Assembly (NCBI GenBank): GCA_947488605.1
Contig: CANKZJ010000007.1
Location: 1 to 64,000 of the forward strand
Length of the DNA: 64,000 bases
Direction of reading: 5' to 3'
Source of the DNA: an uncultured Paracoccaceae bacterium
GTDB lineage: Bacteria; Pseudomonadota; Alphaproteobacteria; Rhodobacterales; Rhodobacteraceae
Below the pieces are notes generated by a model. The model saw nothing but the letters and a program-made list of their open reading frames with translations, did no database searches and had not been told where the DNA came from. Shown piece after piece: positions 1-8,696 of this stretch; the stretch's first letter is position 1, and each line of letters begins with the position of its first letter. Position numbers and translations under genes: made by a program.

Positions 1-1682
1 TGTTTGCAGTGATCGCGATCTCGCTGTTGCTGTCATGGTTTGTCGCCGTGACGGTGACGCCGCTGTTGGGTCACTATCTGTTCAAATCGGGCGGTCTGGT
101 TGGTGACGATACTGGCTATAACGGCCCGGTCTTTCGGGTCTACGGTGGCGTCGTCCGCTGGGCGCTCAAGCTGCGGTGGTTGGTCATTGCGGGGCTGATC
201 GGCACGACTGTCGCTTGCGTGATGGCCTTCGCGCAGGTCAAACAACAGTTCTTCCCGCCTGCAACGACACCGTTGTTCTATCTTGAGTATAAAGCAGCCC
301 AAGGGACTGCGATTGACGAAGTTTCAGCCGACTTGGCCGTTGTGGAAGAATGGCTGCTTGCCCGTGATGACGTTGAAGCCGTGACAGCCACAATCGGGCA
401 AGGGCTGACCCGCTTTATCCTGACGTATAATCCAGCACGCAGTGACAGCTCTTACGGGCAACTGGTGATCCGAGCGACAGATGCGGATGCGATCCCAGCC
501 TTGCGCGCAGAGCTTGACCAGTTTGGGGTCGCGGCGCTGCCTTGGGCCGAACTTCAAACGAAAAGGATCATTTACGGCCCGCCTGTCAGTTCCGACATCG
601 AGGCGCGTTTTTCCGGCCCTGATCCGGACGTACTGCGCGCGCTGGCCACTCAGGCTGAGGATCTTCTGCGCACGGCGACACCACTTTTACATAGCGAACA
701 CAGCGACTGGCGCGAACGCGAGATTATCACGCGCCCTATCTATGCCGAAGACCGTGCCCAAGCCGCCGGTATTGCGCGTAGTGACGTGGCGAATGCCATC
801 GCACTTGCCACCAACGGCATCCCCGCAGGCACCTACCGCGAGCGGGACCGCCTGATTGACATCGTCGTACGGACGCCGCGCGAAGAAACGGCACGTGACG
901 GGCAACTCTTGGACCAAATAGTGTACTCCAACGCAATCGGAGGCTATCTGCCCTTGAGCCAAGTTATCGACGGGTTCGCCGTTGTGGCCGAGAATCCGGT
1001 GATCGAACGGCGCAACCGTGTCCCAACAATTACGGTACAGGCAAACGTCATCGACGGACTTACACCGCCAACGGTCTTTGCCGAAATCCGGCCCCTTATC
1101 GAAGCAATTGACCTGCCTATAGGCTACCGCATGGAATGGGGTGGCGAGTTTGAAAGTGCGGGCGAGGCACAAGCGTCGCTGGGCCGTCAAATGCCGCTGG
1201 CGTTCGGCACCATGCTGCTGATCACCGTGCTGCTCTTTGGCAAGCTGCGCCAAACGGCAGTGATCTGGACGATTGTGCCTATGGCGATCAATGGCGTCGC
1301 CCTTGGACTGCTCTATGCGAACCTCGCGTTCAGCTTTACCGCGATGTTGGGCCTATTGTCGCTGTCAGGTATGTTGATCAAGAACGCCATTGTTCTTGTC
1401 GAAGAAATTGACGCCCAGAAGGCTGAAGGGTTGCCGCAAGACAAAGCCATTATCACCGCCAGCGTCAGTCGCCTGCGACCTGTTGTCTTGGCTGCGGGCA
1501 CCACGATCCTTGGAATGCTACCGTTGCTTGCGGATGGGTTCTTTGCGGCGATGGCGGTGACGATCATGGGCGGCTTGGGCTTTGCGTCAATTCTGACGCT
1601 GATCGGTGTACCCGTGCTTTATCATACCTATCTCGGCAAGGAACGGCGCGCGGACAAACGCGCGGCCCTTGCGATGGCATAA
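1..1682 (+). CDS. RND-family efflux transporter permease, C-terminal part (5' truncated by window)
   Basis: This is the inner-membrane permease of a tripartite proton-driven RND exporter. The frame is already open at base 3, so the gene starts upstream; about 560 residues of a roughly 1000-residue family are present. The visible part begins in a membrane segment near the middle of the protein (ISLLLSWFVAVTVTPLLG). A second segment follows near residue 55, then a large periplasmic porter region to about residue 390. The C-terminal helix bundle carries the typical GMLIKNAIVLVEEID motif. The substrate cannot be told; the closest-looking relatives are AcrB/MexF-like or heavy-metal-independent RND pumps. 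The stop overlaps the next start (TAATG), which suggests translational coupling. Confidence 0.9.
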   Translation, partial: FAVIAISLLLSWFVAVTVTPLLGHYLFKSGGLVGDDTGYNGPVFRVYGGVVRWALKLRWLVIAGLIGTTVACVMAFAQVKQQFFPPATTPLFYLEYKAAQGTAIDEVSADLAVVEEWLLARDDVEAVTATIGQGLTRFILTYNPARSDSSYGQLVIRATDADAIPALRAELDQFGVAALPWAELQTKRIIYGPPVSSDIEARFSGPDPDVLRALATQAEDLLRTATPLLHSEHSDWREREIITRPIYAEDRAQAAGIARSDVANAIALATNGIPAGTYRERDRLIDIVVRTPREETARDGQLLDQIVYSNAIGGYLPLSQVIDGFAVVAENPVIERRNRVPTITVQANVIDGLTPPTVFAEIRPLIEAIDLPIGYRMEWGGEFESAGEAQASLGRQMPLAFGTMLLITVLLFGKLRQTAVIWTIVPMAINGVALGLLYANLAFSFTAMLGLLSLSGMLIKNAIVLVEEIDAQKAEGLPQDKAIITASVSRLRPVVLAAGTTILGMLPLLADGFFAAMAVTIMGGLGFASILTLIGVPVLYHTYLGKERRADKRAALAMA

Positions 1683-2266
1683 TGGCCGGTATTCCGACAC
1701 AGCGTTTTGAAAAAGTACAGGTGGGTTCGGTAGTCGAACTACGTGATTGGCTCACCATACACCATACCCAGCCCGAGAACGTCTGGCTGGTGACTTTCAA
1801 GAAAAATGTGCCTGACAAATTCGTATCCACACAGGATATCTTGGATGAGGTTATCTCATTTGGGTGGATCGACGGCATCCGGCGCAAACTGGATGACGAC
1901 CGCACGATGCAAATCATCGGACCACGGCGCACGCAAGCTTGGGCCAAAAGCTATAAAGATCGCGCTGCACGGCTGATTGCGGATGGGCGGATGACCGACG
2001 CGGGGCTGCAATCAATCGCAGTGTCCAAGGCAAACGGCCTTTGGGACTACTGGGCCGACGTAGACGCTTTGATCGTACCTGATGATCTACGGGCATCACT
2101 TGATGACACGCCGATTGCAGCGCAAAACTTCGACAAGAGCGCGCCGTCTTACAGACGCAATCTGTTGCGCTGGGTGAAGCTTGCCAAGACACCACCAACA
2201 CGGGCCAAGCGGATTGCGCAAATTGTTGAATTTGCGGCGCGGGGCGCGAAAATTCCCCAGATGTAG
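1682..2266 (+). CDS. YdeI/OmpD-associated family protein
   Basis: A 194-residue cytoplasmic protein of the YdeI/OmdA family, which is sometimes annotated as bacteriocin-protection protein. Family hallmarks are the N-terminal LRDWLTIHH region, the ISFGWIDGIRRKLDDDRT core, the PRRTQAWAKSYKDRAARL helix and the C-terminal YRRNLLRWVKLAKTPPTRAKRI segment. The biochemical role of the family is poorly defined. The ATG overlaps the stop of the RND permease by one base, so the two genes are probably co-translated, although no functional link is evident. No signal peptide or membrane segment is visible. Confidence 0.85.
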   Translation: MAGIPTQRFEKVQVGSVVELRDWLTIHHTQPENVWLVTFKKNVPDKFVSTQDILDEVISFGWIDGIRRKLDDDRTMQIIGPRRTQAWAKSYKDRAARLIADGRMTDAGLQSIAVSKANGLWDYWADVDALIVPDDLRASLDDTPIAAQNFDKSAPSYRRNLLRWVKLAKTPPTRAKRIAQIVEFAARGAKIPQM

Positions 2267-2364
2267 CGTCATCTGCACAAAGTCAGGTTTTCAAGAAACC
2301 TAGGTTCTTTAAAGTGAATGGCGTCTTACTTCGGTGGCTTGGCTATCGCGATGTCAGCAAGCAT

Positions 2365-3009
2365 TCACGCGGACCCATCCTTCCAGCCTTCATCGAAATG
2401 CGATCCGTCACAAAACGGCTTGTTGTTAGATAGTCCACAACGACACAGCACATATTTGGTTTGGCTTGCACCCGCGCCATTGAACTCAGCATCTAACCGC
2501 ACGTTTTTGACACGGTAGGGACCATTCTGTTCGACCATCAGATCCACATCGCCGTTCACCATGTGCTGGGGTTCTGTCTTGGTCACCTCGACCCGTAAAG
2601 CGCCTGATGGACAATTTGAAACCGCCGCCAGCAAGTCGGTCATTTTGCCGTTTTCTGGGATCACCCAAGGCTTGCGGCTTGGGTCAAATATGGCGCGCGT
2701 GGCTTTCACGCATTCACCCGCATGCGAGCACAAAACAGGCGTGTAATGCACTGTCACCTGTGTGCCATCAACCGCACCGGCATATTGGATCGGTGTGTTG
2801 CGTATCTTGGATTTGTCTGACGTACTCGAAAACCCGGCTGCGTTATGCGACCCATCGCAGAACGGTTTATTCGCGGATAGCCCGCAACGGCAAAGCGCCA
2901 TCTTTGCGCCCGCTTCAATCGTTTCACCGACGCCGTCACGTAAATTGGGGACGTCAGTGACCATCAAGGGGCCATCTTCAATAGGGGTGATTTTTGGTTG
3001 GGATGTCAT
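2365..3009 (-). CDS. CDGSH iron-sulfur protein with two CDGSH domains flanking a YjdI-like 4Fe-4S domain
   Basis: A 214-residue predicted iron-sulfur protein. The first CDGSH motif lies near residues 40-55 (CRCGLSANKPFCDGSH). A central region contains LCSHAGEC and NCPSGAL cysteines typical of the YjdI/Fer4_19 mono-cluster family. The second CDGSH motif lies near residues 188-203 (CRCGLSNNKPFCDGSH). CDGSH domains bind a redox-active, transferable 2Fe-2S cluster through three Cys and one His, and both sets are complete here. The likely role is electron or cluster transfer in the cytoplasm. The gene stands alone: about 100 bases separate it from the YdeI gene and about 150 from the membrane operon on its other side. 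Confidence 0.9.
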   Translation of the reverse strand: MTSQPKITPIEDGPLMVTDVPNLRDGVGETIEAGAKMALCRCGLSANKPFCDGSHNAAGFSSTSDKSKIRNTPIQYAGAVDGTQVTVHYTPVLCSHAGECVKATRAIFDPSRKPWVIPENGKMTDLLAAVSNCPSGALRVEVTKTEPQHMVNGDVDLMVEQNGPYRVKNVRLDAEFNGAGASQTKYVLCRCGLSNNKPFCDGSHFDEGWKDGSA

Positions 3010-3163
3010 GGTGGTGCTCCTTAAGGCGTCTGAGGCGCCGTTGGGGTGAACGAAAGGGTGCGGCTGGTGGACGCTACCATGCTTTGCCCGCCCGTCCCAA
3101 GATCAAGGTCGAACACCGCGTCGATGCGGTTTCCAGCCAGGTCTTCCAAACGGGGATCGATAT

Positions 3164-3475
3164 TCAAACTGTAGGGTGCGGATTGCCAAGCGATACTGGG
3201 CGTGAAAACCCACCGCCAATCAGCGCAGGTCCAACACGGTGGTACAGCCGAAAGCCAATCCGCGCGCCGTAAAAGACAAGCAGGCTTATCGCCAGAATCT
3301 GCGCCACGATTAAACCGGTCCCTACGCTGAATATACCAACTGCAGCAAGGATCATCGCTACGGTTGGGCCGTTCGCCGCGGGCCCTGTCGCGGCAAGAGC
3401 CCCCATGACCGTGACGGCGCCATAGACGACGCCGAACGCCGCCTCATCAATCGTTTTGGTATCCTCAGGACGCAT
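3164..3475 (-). CDS. small integral membrane protein, unknown function
   Basis: A 103-residue membrane protein when started at the ATG at 3475 (MRPEDTKTIDEAAFG). A longer frame opens 14 codons upstream, but it would lie mostly inside the preceding gene. Two or three hydrophobic stretches are visible, one near residues 9-27 and another covering about residues 34-72, followed by a basic tail. The start lies inside the end of the upstream membrane gene (11-base overlap), so translation is probably coupled. I do not recognise the family. Its place at the end of the DoxX/FMN-reductase operon suggests a membrane-associated role under LysR control. Confidence 0.6.
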   Translation of the reverse strand: MRPEDTKTIDEAAFGVVYGAVTVMGALAATGPAANGPTVAMILAAVGIFSVGTGLIVAQILAISLLVFYGARIGFRLYHRVGPALIGGGFSRPVSLGNPHPTV

Positions 3476-3926
3476 GGGTGGCTGACGCGCCCCGCATCCC
3501 ACCGAAGTATGCAACAAGGCTCAGGATAACGGCGGCCCCAGAAATCAACGTCATCACGGTGCCGGGCACAAAGTTCACAAAACCACCAAGATCCATATAG
3601 ATGAAGTAGCCAACATCGGTCAGGCCGCCCACAATGGCGGTAAAAAACATCGCTGTGACCGACGCCCGCCAGATGTAGATTGCGCCAATCACGGTAAAGG
3701 CTCCGATCCATGCGAGGTTGAAACCGTGCTGATTGATGACTGCTCCGACGGCCTCGTGATACGTGCCTGCCAACAAAGCGGGATCGACGGCGTCTGCGAT
3801 GCCCGCGACAGCGCCTGCCGTATCTTGGGATATCGTCATGAAACCGGCAAACATATGCACAAGCCCCCAGACAACCCAAAGACCTGCGGTGATTTTTAGA
3901 AGCGTAGAGAGTGTGGCGTTGGACAT
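3465..3926 (-). CDS. integral membrane protein, unknown function
   Basis: A 153-residue protein with about four hydrophobic helices: near residues 9-31, 69-86, 88-111 and 117-143. The sequence has no signal peptide cleavage site and no recognised catalytic motif. It begins 21 bases downstream of the FMN reductase gene and overlaps the next small membrane gene, so it is a middle member of the four-gene operon headed by doxX. The helix pattern resembles DoxX-like and other small four-helix membrane families, but I cannot assign it to one. Confidence 0.7.
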   Translation of the reverse strand: MSNATLSTLLKITAGLWVVWGLVHMFAGFMTISQDTAGAVAGIADAVDPALLAGTYHEAVGAVINQHGFNLAWIGAFTVIGAIYIWRASVTAMFFTAIVGGLTDVGYFIYMDLGGFVNFVPGTVMTLISGAAVILSLVAYFGGMRGASATHAS

Positions 3927-3947
3927 GATTTGTCTTTCTTTTGGGTG

Positions 3948-4514
3948 TCAGGAATTAGGAAGTGCGGCGTTTAACGTAAGCAGCGCCTCACGTAGGTCGC
4001 GCGCCAGCTCTGGCGTCTTTAGGCGGTCTGTGTCGACGTCGAAATGTTCAGGGAACGGACCGAAGTTGAAAGACGACGTAATGTTTGCACCAAAATGCGG
4101 AAAGCCGTTGATCACAGCCTCCAAAACGTTTTGACCACCGCGCCCGCCCTTAGATGTCGCCATCACAAGCGCCGGTTTGTCTTGGAACACCTTCATCGAA
4201 ATGCGGCTGGTCCAATCAAAGATGTTCTTGAAAGCCGCCGTGTAGCTGCCGTTGTATTCTGCAAACGACATGATCAGGCCATCGGAGGCACTGATCTTAT
4301 CGTAGAAATCCTGCGCGCGTTGCGGAATGCCCAGTGCCTCGCGTTCGGGGCTGTAGATCGGCATCTCATAGGTGTTGAGGTCAATGATTTCGATCTCAAC
4401 AGGCGCAGCCAACTCATCTTGAAGGACCTTTGCCGCGTGTCGCGCAAGGCGCTTGTTGATAGATTGGGCACTATTGGTTGCTGCAAAGACAAGGATATTG
4501 GAACGTGAAGACAT
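3948..4514 (-). CDS. NADPH-dependent FMN reductase family protein
   Basis: A 188-residue flavodoxin-like oxidoreductase of the NADPH-dependent FMN/quinone reductase family (ChrR/YieF/azoreductase-like). The phosphate-binding start NILVFAATNSAQSINKRLAR and the flavin-contact region AEYNGSYTAAFKNIFDW are both present, followed by ATSKGGRGG. It probably uses NAD(P)H to reduce flavins, quinones or xenobiotics in the cytoplasm. It lies 11 bases after a DoxX gene and is divergent from a LysR regulator, an arrangement common for inducible redox or detoxification operons. Confidence 0.88.
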   Translation of the reverse strand: MSSRSNILVFAATNSAQSINKRLARHAAKVLQDELAAPVEIEIIDLNTYEMPIYSPEREALGIPQRAQDFYDKISASDGLIMSFAEYNGSYTAAFKNIFDWTSRISMKVFQDKPALVMATSKGGRGGQNVLEAVINGFPHFGANITSSFNFGPFPEHFDVDTDRLKTPELARDLREALLTLNAALPNS

Positions 4515-4525
4515 GCGGTTTCCGA

Positions 4526-4897
4526 TCAGGAGTGAGACGAAGATGCGCGGCCCAAGACCTGCGCAATTTGATCGCGGTGGATGTTAAGAACCGCGCAGCA
4601 CATCAGACCAAGCACGATGGCTGGCACCGCGGATGGACCAAGAACGAACCAATGGGTCATGACCGCGCCAACCATGGTGCCACCCAACAGCGCGGCTCCG
4701 ATTGTCTGCTTGCGCGGCACCCACAAAAAAGCGGCTCCTGCGACCTCGATCAGCCCGGTCAAATAGCGCAAGCCTTGGCCAAAACCGATTTGGTCAAAGG
4801 TGGTTACCATCATTTCAGCGCCAGCGAGCTTCGCGCCACCTGCGCCAACGAATGCCAATGTAAGAAGTACCCGAAGGCCGATTGAAAGATATCCCAT
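4526..4897 (-). CDS. DoxX family membrane protein
   Basis: A 123-residue four-helix membrane protein of the DoxX type. The first helix carries the family pattern LLTLAFVGAGGAKLAG, then GLIEVAGAAFLWVP and a last pair of helices. DoxX-like proteins are found with thiosulfate or quinone oxidation systems and in stress-linked membrane complexes. This is the first gene of the operon facing the LysR regulator across a 111-base intergenic region that holds candidate LysR half-sites. The precise substrate is unknown. Confidence 0.85.
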   Translation of the reverse strand: MGYLSIGLRVLLTLAFVGAGGAKLAGAEMMVTTFDQIGFGQGLRYLTGLIEVAGAAFLWVPRKQTIGAALLGGTMVGAVMTHWFVLGPSAVPAIVLGLMCCAVLNIHRDQIAQVLGRASSSHS

Positions 4898-4939
4898 TGG
4901 AAAAGTCCTTGGTTGAAACTGGGTTCTGTGTTCCTAAAT

Positions 4940-4990
4940 GCATTGTACAATTTATCATCGCAATGCGCGTTTTTCCGCACTCAATGCGCG
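4940..4990. promoter_or_regulatory. candidate LysR-type operator: three half-sites 21 bp apart
   Basis: GCATTG at 4940-4945 faces CAATGC at 4961-4966, and a direct copy of the longer block CAATGCGCG occurs at 4961-4969 and 4982-4990. The half-sites therefore start at 4940, 4961 and 4982, exactly 21 bases apart, or two helical turns. An internal ATTGTACAAT palindrome spans 4942-4951. This fits the recognition plus activation site arrangement used by LysR tetramers between divergent genes. Binding itself is inferred. Confidence 0.5.
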
Positions 4991-5008
4991 CTAAACAGGC
5001 ATACAAAA

Positions 5009-5911
5009 ATGGATAAGTGGGCAGAGCTTCGCACGGCATATCAAGTCGCAAAACTAGGCACCGTAAGTGCCGCCGCAGACGTATTGGGATTTCACCGCGC
5101 CACGGTGAACCGGCACATTGATATGCTTGAGGCCGAGATCGGTGCGCGCATCTTCATCCGCCACGCGCGCGGCTACGCTCTGACTGACCTGGGCAAAGAG
5201 GTGCTGCGCGTAGCCCAGAAGACCGAAGAGCTGATTGATGATCTGGCTGGTCGTGTTCAAGGCGACAAAGCCCAGCTGTCAGGAGAGATTAAACTGACAA
5301 TCTTGGCGCCTTTTGCGGGTTTGCTGATGGGGCCAATCACAGCATTCCGGCAGCAAAACCCAAACTGTGTCGTTGAGATCAACGCAGGCGAAGACCTTGC
5401 ACGCCTTGAATACGGAGAGGCGCATATCGCCCTGCGCGCCGGTCCAAAACCCGATCATCCTGATTATGTTGTCAGCCATTTCGGACGTATTTGGTTCAAT
5501 CTATACGCCCATGAAAGCTATATCCAACGGCACAGTAGGCCTGCGGGACCAGACGATTTGGAAGGGCATAAGTTTGTTGTCCCGCCCGTCATCGGTAGTC
5601 GGATGCCATTTGGACATTGGGTCGCGGCCAATGTGCGCCCGGACATGATTGCACTGTCATCACGCGATATAGCCGTGAATGCTGAAGCCATCATGGCGGG
5701 TGTCGGACTGGGCTTTCTTGGCGATCATGAAGCGCGAAATCGCGGCAACCTCCATGCAATCTTCCCACCGAACAAGGATTGGACGGCGGCCGTCTGGCTT
5801 GTGACCCATGTCGATTTGCACCGCACCGAAAAAGTGCAAGCAATGTTGGCATGCCTTAAGGCAGGGCGTCCAGAGACGCCAAAAGGCGCGCTTTGGACCG
5901 AGGATGGATAG
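5009..5911 (+). CDS. LysR-family transcriptional regulator
   Basis: A 300-residue LTTR. The ATG at 5009 (MDKWAELRTAYQVAKLG) is chosen because it sets the usual distance to the winged helix-turn-helix (SAAADVLGFHRATVNRHIDMLE). An upstream in-frame start at 4913 would add 32 residues that do not look like the family. The rest is a periplasmic-binding-like effector domain from about residue 90 on. It is divergent from the doxX operon and probably regulates it and itself. The inducer is not evident; a redox-cycling compound would fit the target genes. Confidence 0.88.
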   Translation: MDKWAELRTAYQVAKLGTVSAAADVLGFHRATVNRHIDMLEAEIGARIFIRHARGYALTDLGKEVLRVAQKTEELIDDLAGRVQGDKAQLSGEIKLTILAPFAGLLMGPITAFRQQNPNCVVEINAGEDLARLEYGEAHIALRAGPKPDHPDYVVSHFGRIWFNLYAHESYIQRHSRPAGPDDLEGHKFVVPPVIGSRMPFGHWVAANVRPDMIALSSRDIAVNAEAIMAGVGLGFLGDHEARNRGNLHAIFPPNKDWTAAVWLVTHVDLHRTEKVQAMLACLKAGRPETPKGALWTEDG

Positions 5912-5986
5912 TACCAAACGGGCTTCTGATCATCATAGTCGTGTGTGTTCTCTTTTGGTGATGCGCTGATCAATGCCAATTGGCAG

Positions 5987-6102
5987 GTGTCAATATTGCG
6001 CTCATCCTTTGTGGTACCAGTCTTCTGGTTGCTCAATCGAATGATCGATTTTCACACCTCATGGCAGCACAGACACCTTTACGCTCGCGGCAATATTGAC
6101 AC
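5987..6102. repeat. separated 13-bp inverted repeat in the LysR-SDR intergenic region
   Basis: GTGTCAATATTGC at 5987-5999 is repeated in exact inverse as GCAATATTGACAC at 6090-6102, with 90 bases between. Each arm contains the palindrome CAATATTG. The block lies between two convergent genes (the LysR regulator and the SDR gene), so it may act as a 3' structure or be the scar of a lost element. No open frame of note fills the spacer. Confidence 0.5.
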
Positions 6103-6153
6103 TGCTCATATGGGCTGAAACCAGTCATCCAGCACAACCTGGTATGCCGAATT

Positions 6154-6891
6154 CTACTTTGCGCCAAACAGCCGGTAATACATCCAGTCTGGCATGAACT
6201 GGGACAGGCGAAATACCCAAGAGAACATCAGCGGAAAGCTTTTCTTGAAGGTATCGGTGTTCATATGTTCGAACACTTCTTTTGCGGCGTCTTCAGGTGA
6301 CATGATGAACGGCATATTGAAATCGTTCTTTTCGGTCAGGCGTGTCTTGATGAAACCGGGGTTGATCAGCTGTACATCAACGGGTGACGTGCGCAGATCG
6401 GCTTGCATGGATTCAGCCAAAGACATCATGCCGGCTTTGGATGAACAGTAGCCGATCGCGCCGGGCAAGCCACGGAAGCCTGAAAGCGAACCGACAAGCA
6501 CGATGTGTCCTGCGTCTTTTGCGATCATGTCTTTAATGACTGATCCCACGACACGGGAAGCACCAAGGAAATTCACCTCGCCCATCATATCGGCTTTTTC
6601 GTTGTCCCATTCTTGTGCTTTCATGGGCCAATAGACGCCTGCCAGATAGACGACGCCGTCTAGCTCACCTGCTTCTTTTGCGGCGGCCTCGACCGCAGCG
6701 CGGTCTGCCACATCGACAGCAACGTAGGATGCTTTGCCGGGGAGTTCTTCGACCAGCTCTTTCAGCCGGTCCTCTGATCTGGCAGAGACGATGACTTCTG
6801 CTCCTGCGCGGCTGAGGCAGAAGGCCACTTCGCGCCCCAACCCCTCGCTTGCGCCAACAAGCCAGTAGCGTTTTCCTTGCCAGTTTTTCAC
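6154..6891 (-). CDS. short-chain dehydrogenase/reductase of the RpoE-linked operon
   Basis: A 245-residue SDR. The GTG at 6891 is chosen: it follows the DUF3833 stop by two bases and has AGGAGAA ahead of it, whereas the longer open frame only reads through the upstream gene. The nucleotide-binding motif is GASEGLG near residues 11-17, and the catalytic region shows GSLSGFRG then YCSSKAGM (Tyr and Lys). It is the last gene of a five-gene operon. In Rhodobacter sphaeroides an SDR occupies the same place in the operon next to rpoE-chrR. The substrate, perhaps a lipid intermediate, is unknown. Confidence 0.87.
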   Translation of the reverse strand: MKNWQGKRYWLVGASEGLGREVAFCLSRAGAEVIVSARSEDRLKELVEELPGKASYVAVDVADRAAVEAAAKEAGELDGVVYLAGVYWPMKAQEWDNEKADMMGEVNFLGASRVVGSVIKDMIAKDAGHIVLVGSLSGFRGLPGAIGYCSSKAGMMSLAESMQADLRTSPVDVQLINPGFIKTRLTEKNDFNMPFIMSPEDAAKEVFEHMNTDTFKKSFPLMFSWVFRLSQFMPDWMYYRLFGAK

Positions 6892-6893
6892 CG

Positions 6894-7466
6894 CTATTCT
6901 CCTGCGTAGGCCTTGTCTTTGGGGCGCATGGTTGCGACCAGTTCGGCCACTTTGATCCCAAATTTGCGGAATTGACTGCGGTTCATGATGTTGCCATTGG
7001 ACATCAGGTACATCCAATCGGTTACATCAAGCGCGTGACCACCCGCTTCTTCGGTCAGTTTGATGCGGTAGTTGAGCAGCACTGCGGACCCAGACTGCTG
7101 GCCCGTTCCGGCCCCTATCACATCAGGTGCCTCTGCTTTGATCCGTCCGTCATTGCCCAAAGTCAAAGTCCACTCGCGATGTTGCACCTGACCGCTGTCG
7201 TAATGGAACACTTCTTTCATGGTGCCGACATTGCCGTTCCATGATGCTTCGAAATCAGCGACGAAACGCGAAGACACTTTGCCGGTCGGTCCGTAAATCA
7301 CGCCTTCACACTCGATCGGTCCATTGAACCGCTCGCGGATGTCAAAGATCGGACCGGCGGCGTAATCATCGGACTTTTGCGCCCAGAAGGACACGTAGCG
7401 TTCTTTCAAGAACACAGCGACGGCCATTAAAACGGCGCCGATCAAAATGTAAGCGACAAACGACAT
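6894..7466 (-). CDS. DUF3833 family protein
   Basis: A 190-residue protein with one N-terminal hydrophobic segment (about residues 4-20) and a soluble lipocalin-like body containing the FNGPIECEGVIYGP and DVTDWMYLMSNGNIMNRS regions typical of DUF3833. It is probably membrane-anchored and faces the periplasm. The function is not established. The family recurs with DUF1365, an FAD oxidoreductase and cyclopropane-synthase-like genes in singlet-oxygen regulons, which suggests a role in modified membrane lipids. It starts three bases after the MFS gene. Confidence 0.85.
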   Translation of the reverse strand: MSFVAYILIGAVLMAVAVFLKERYVSFWAQKSDDYAAGPIFDIRERFNGPIECEGVIYGPTGKVSSRFVADFEASWNGNVGTMKEVFHYDSGQVQHREWTLTLGNDGRIKAEAPDVIGAGTGQQSGSAVLLNYRIKLTEEAGGHALDVTDWMYLMSNGNIMNRSQFRKFGIKVAELVATMRPKDKAYAGE

Positions 7467-7469
7467 CGT

Positions 7470-8696
7470 TTAGTCCTCTAGTTTCGTGGCAATCAGCAAG
7501 CCGATAGCCAAAAGTTTCAAAAGCGACGGCACAAGCGCGTAGAGCACCGTCAGCATCGTAATGGCTTCGGCGGGCAAATCGGTTGCCCCTGCCGTAAAAC
7601 CAGATCGTTCAAGTAACGGCAGTAAAACCACCGCGGCGAAGGCAAGCGTAAACTTGTTCACCAAATTCCAAAGGCCGAATCCCTGTCCGCCATTGGGCGA
7701 GATGGCGGCCATACGTTTCGCAAACATCGCCGGCAGCAAAGTAAGGTCTGCCCCGATGGTCGCTCCACTTAATACGCAGATGAAAGCAAAAGGGATCACA
7801 TCGCCGGGCGATAAAGTGAGGGTATATGCAAATGAAGCGACCGCGAGGATCATGGCGCACAGCAAAACAGGCTTTGCCCCAAAGCGCCGTGCGAGTGCCG
7901 ACCAGATAGGTGAGGAGATCGCTGCAGCCAAGAAAAACAGGACCAACAGCCCACCTTCCCAGCCAGGGGCGCCCAGTTTGCTTTCGACGTAGAACAGGAA
8001 AAGTGTGGATGACACCGCCAATGGGGTTGCGTTCACTAACGCTAGAATGAGCAGCTTGCGCGCCGTGCTATCGCGGATGATCTCGCCGATCTGCGATGGT
8101 TCCTGGCTTACCCGGGCTTTCCATTCGGGCAACATGAAGAAGGCCGCGAAAAGTGTCAGTGCTGCAAATCCATAGGCGAAAGCGGCAAAAGGACTGGCGA
8201 CGACGCCGATGAGTACGGTCGGGATAACTGCAGCGATACAAACGCCAAGCAGCGCCCCGCTTTCGCGCCATGCGGCCAGTCGCACATGACCTTGCGGGTC
8301 TTCGCCTGCTTTGCTGACGCCTTGAGCGTAAAAGTTGATCGATAGAAAGCTGAACGCGGTGAACAGGCCGGTGACCGTTATCCCGAACCACCAAAGCGGG
8401 TCGATTGGTGGGGCGACCGCGAACAGTCCGATCATCGAAAGCGCCATAACGACGGCAGTTAGTGTGATGACCAGTTTCTTTGATGTGGTCAGCCGTTCAC
8501 TGATCCATCCCAAAATGGGGTCTTGGATCATATCGAATAACCGCATCGCAAAAAGCAACGCACCTAACGCCGCAAGGCTAACACCAAAGGTGTCGGCATA
8601 GTATTTGGGTGCATAAATATAGATGGGCAGGCCAGCCCCCGCCAGAACGGCCGCAAAGACCGAATACGCGGGCAACCGCTCGGACAGGGCTTTCAT
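7470..8696 (-). CDS. MFS transporter (GPH/sugar:cation symporter-like)
   Basis: A 408-residue membrane protein with about twelve hydrophobic helices. Its first loop shows the GPH-type signature DPILGWISERLTTSKK, consistent with the glycoside-pentoside-hexuronide branch of MFS; such proteins are found as MFS members of the RpoE stress operon. The transported molecule is unknown; given its partners it may be a lipid-related metabolite rather than a sugar. It overlaps the DUF1365 gene by four bases (ATGA), indicating coupled translation. Confidence 0.85.
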   Translation of the reverse strand: MKALSERLPAYSVFAAVLAGAGLPIYIYAPKYYADTFGVSLAALGALLFAMRLFDMIQDPILGWISERLTTSKKLVITLTAVVMALSMIGLFAVAPPIDPLWWFGITVTGLFTAFSFLSINFYAQGVSKAGEDPQGHVRLAAWRESGALLGVCIAAVIPTVLIGVVASPFAAFAYGFAALTLFAAFFMLPEWKARVSQEPSQIGEIIRDSTARKLLILALVNATPLAVSSTLFLFYVESKLGAPGWEGGLLVLFFLAAAISSPIWSALARRFGAKPVLLCAMILAVASFAYTLTLSPGDVIPFAFICVLSGATIGADLTLLPAMFAKRMAAISPNGGQGFGLWNLVNKFTLAFAAVVLLPLLERSGFTAGATDLPAEAITMLTVLYALVPSLLKLLAIGLLIATKLED

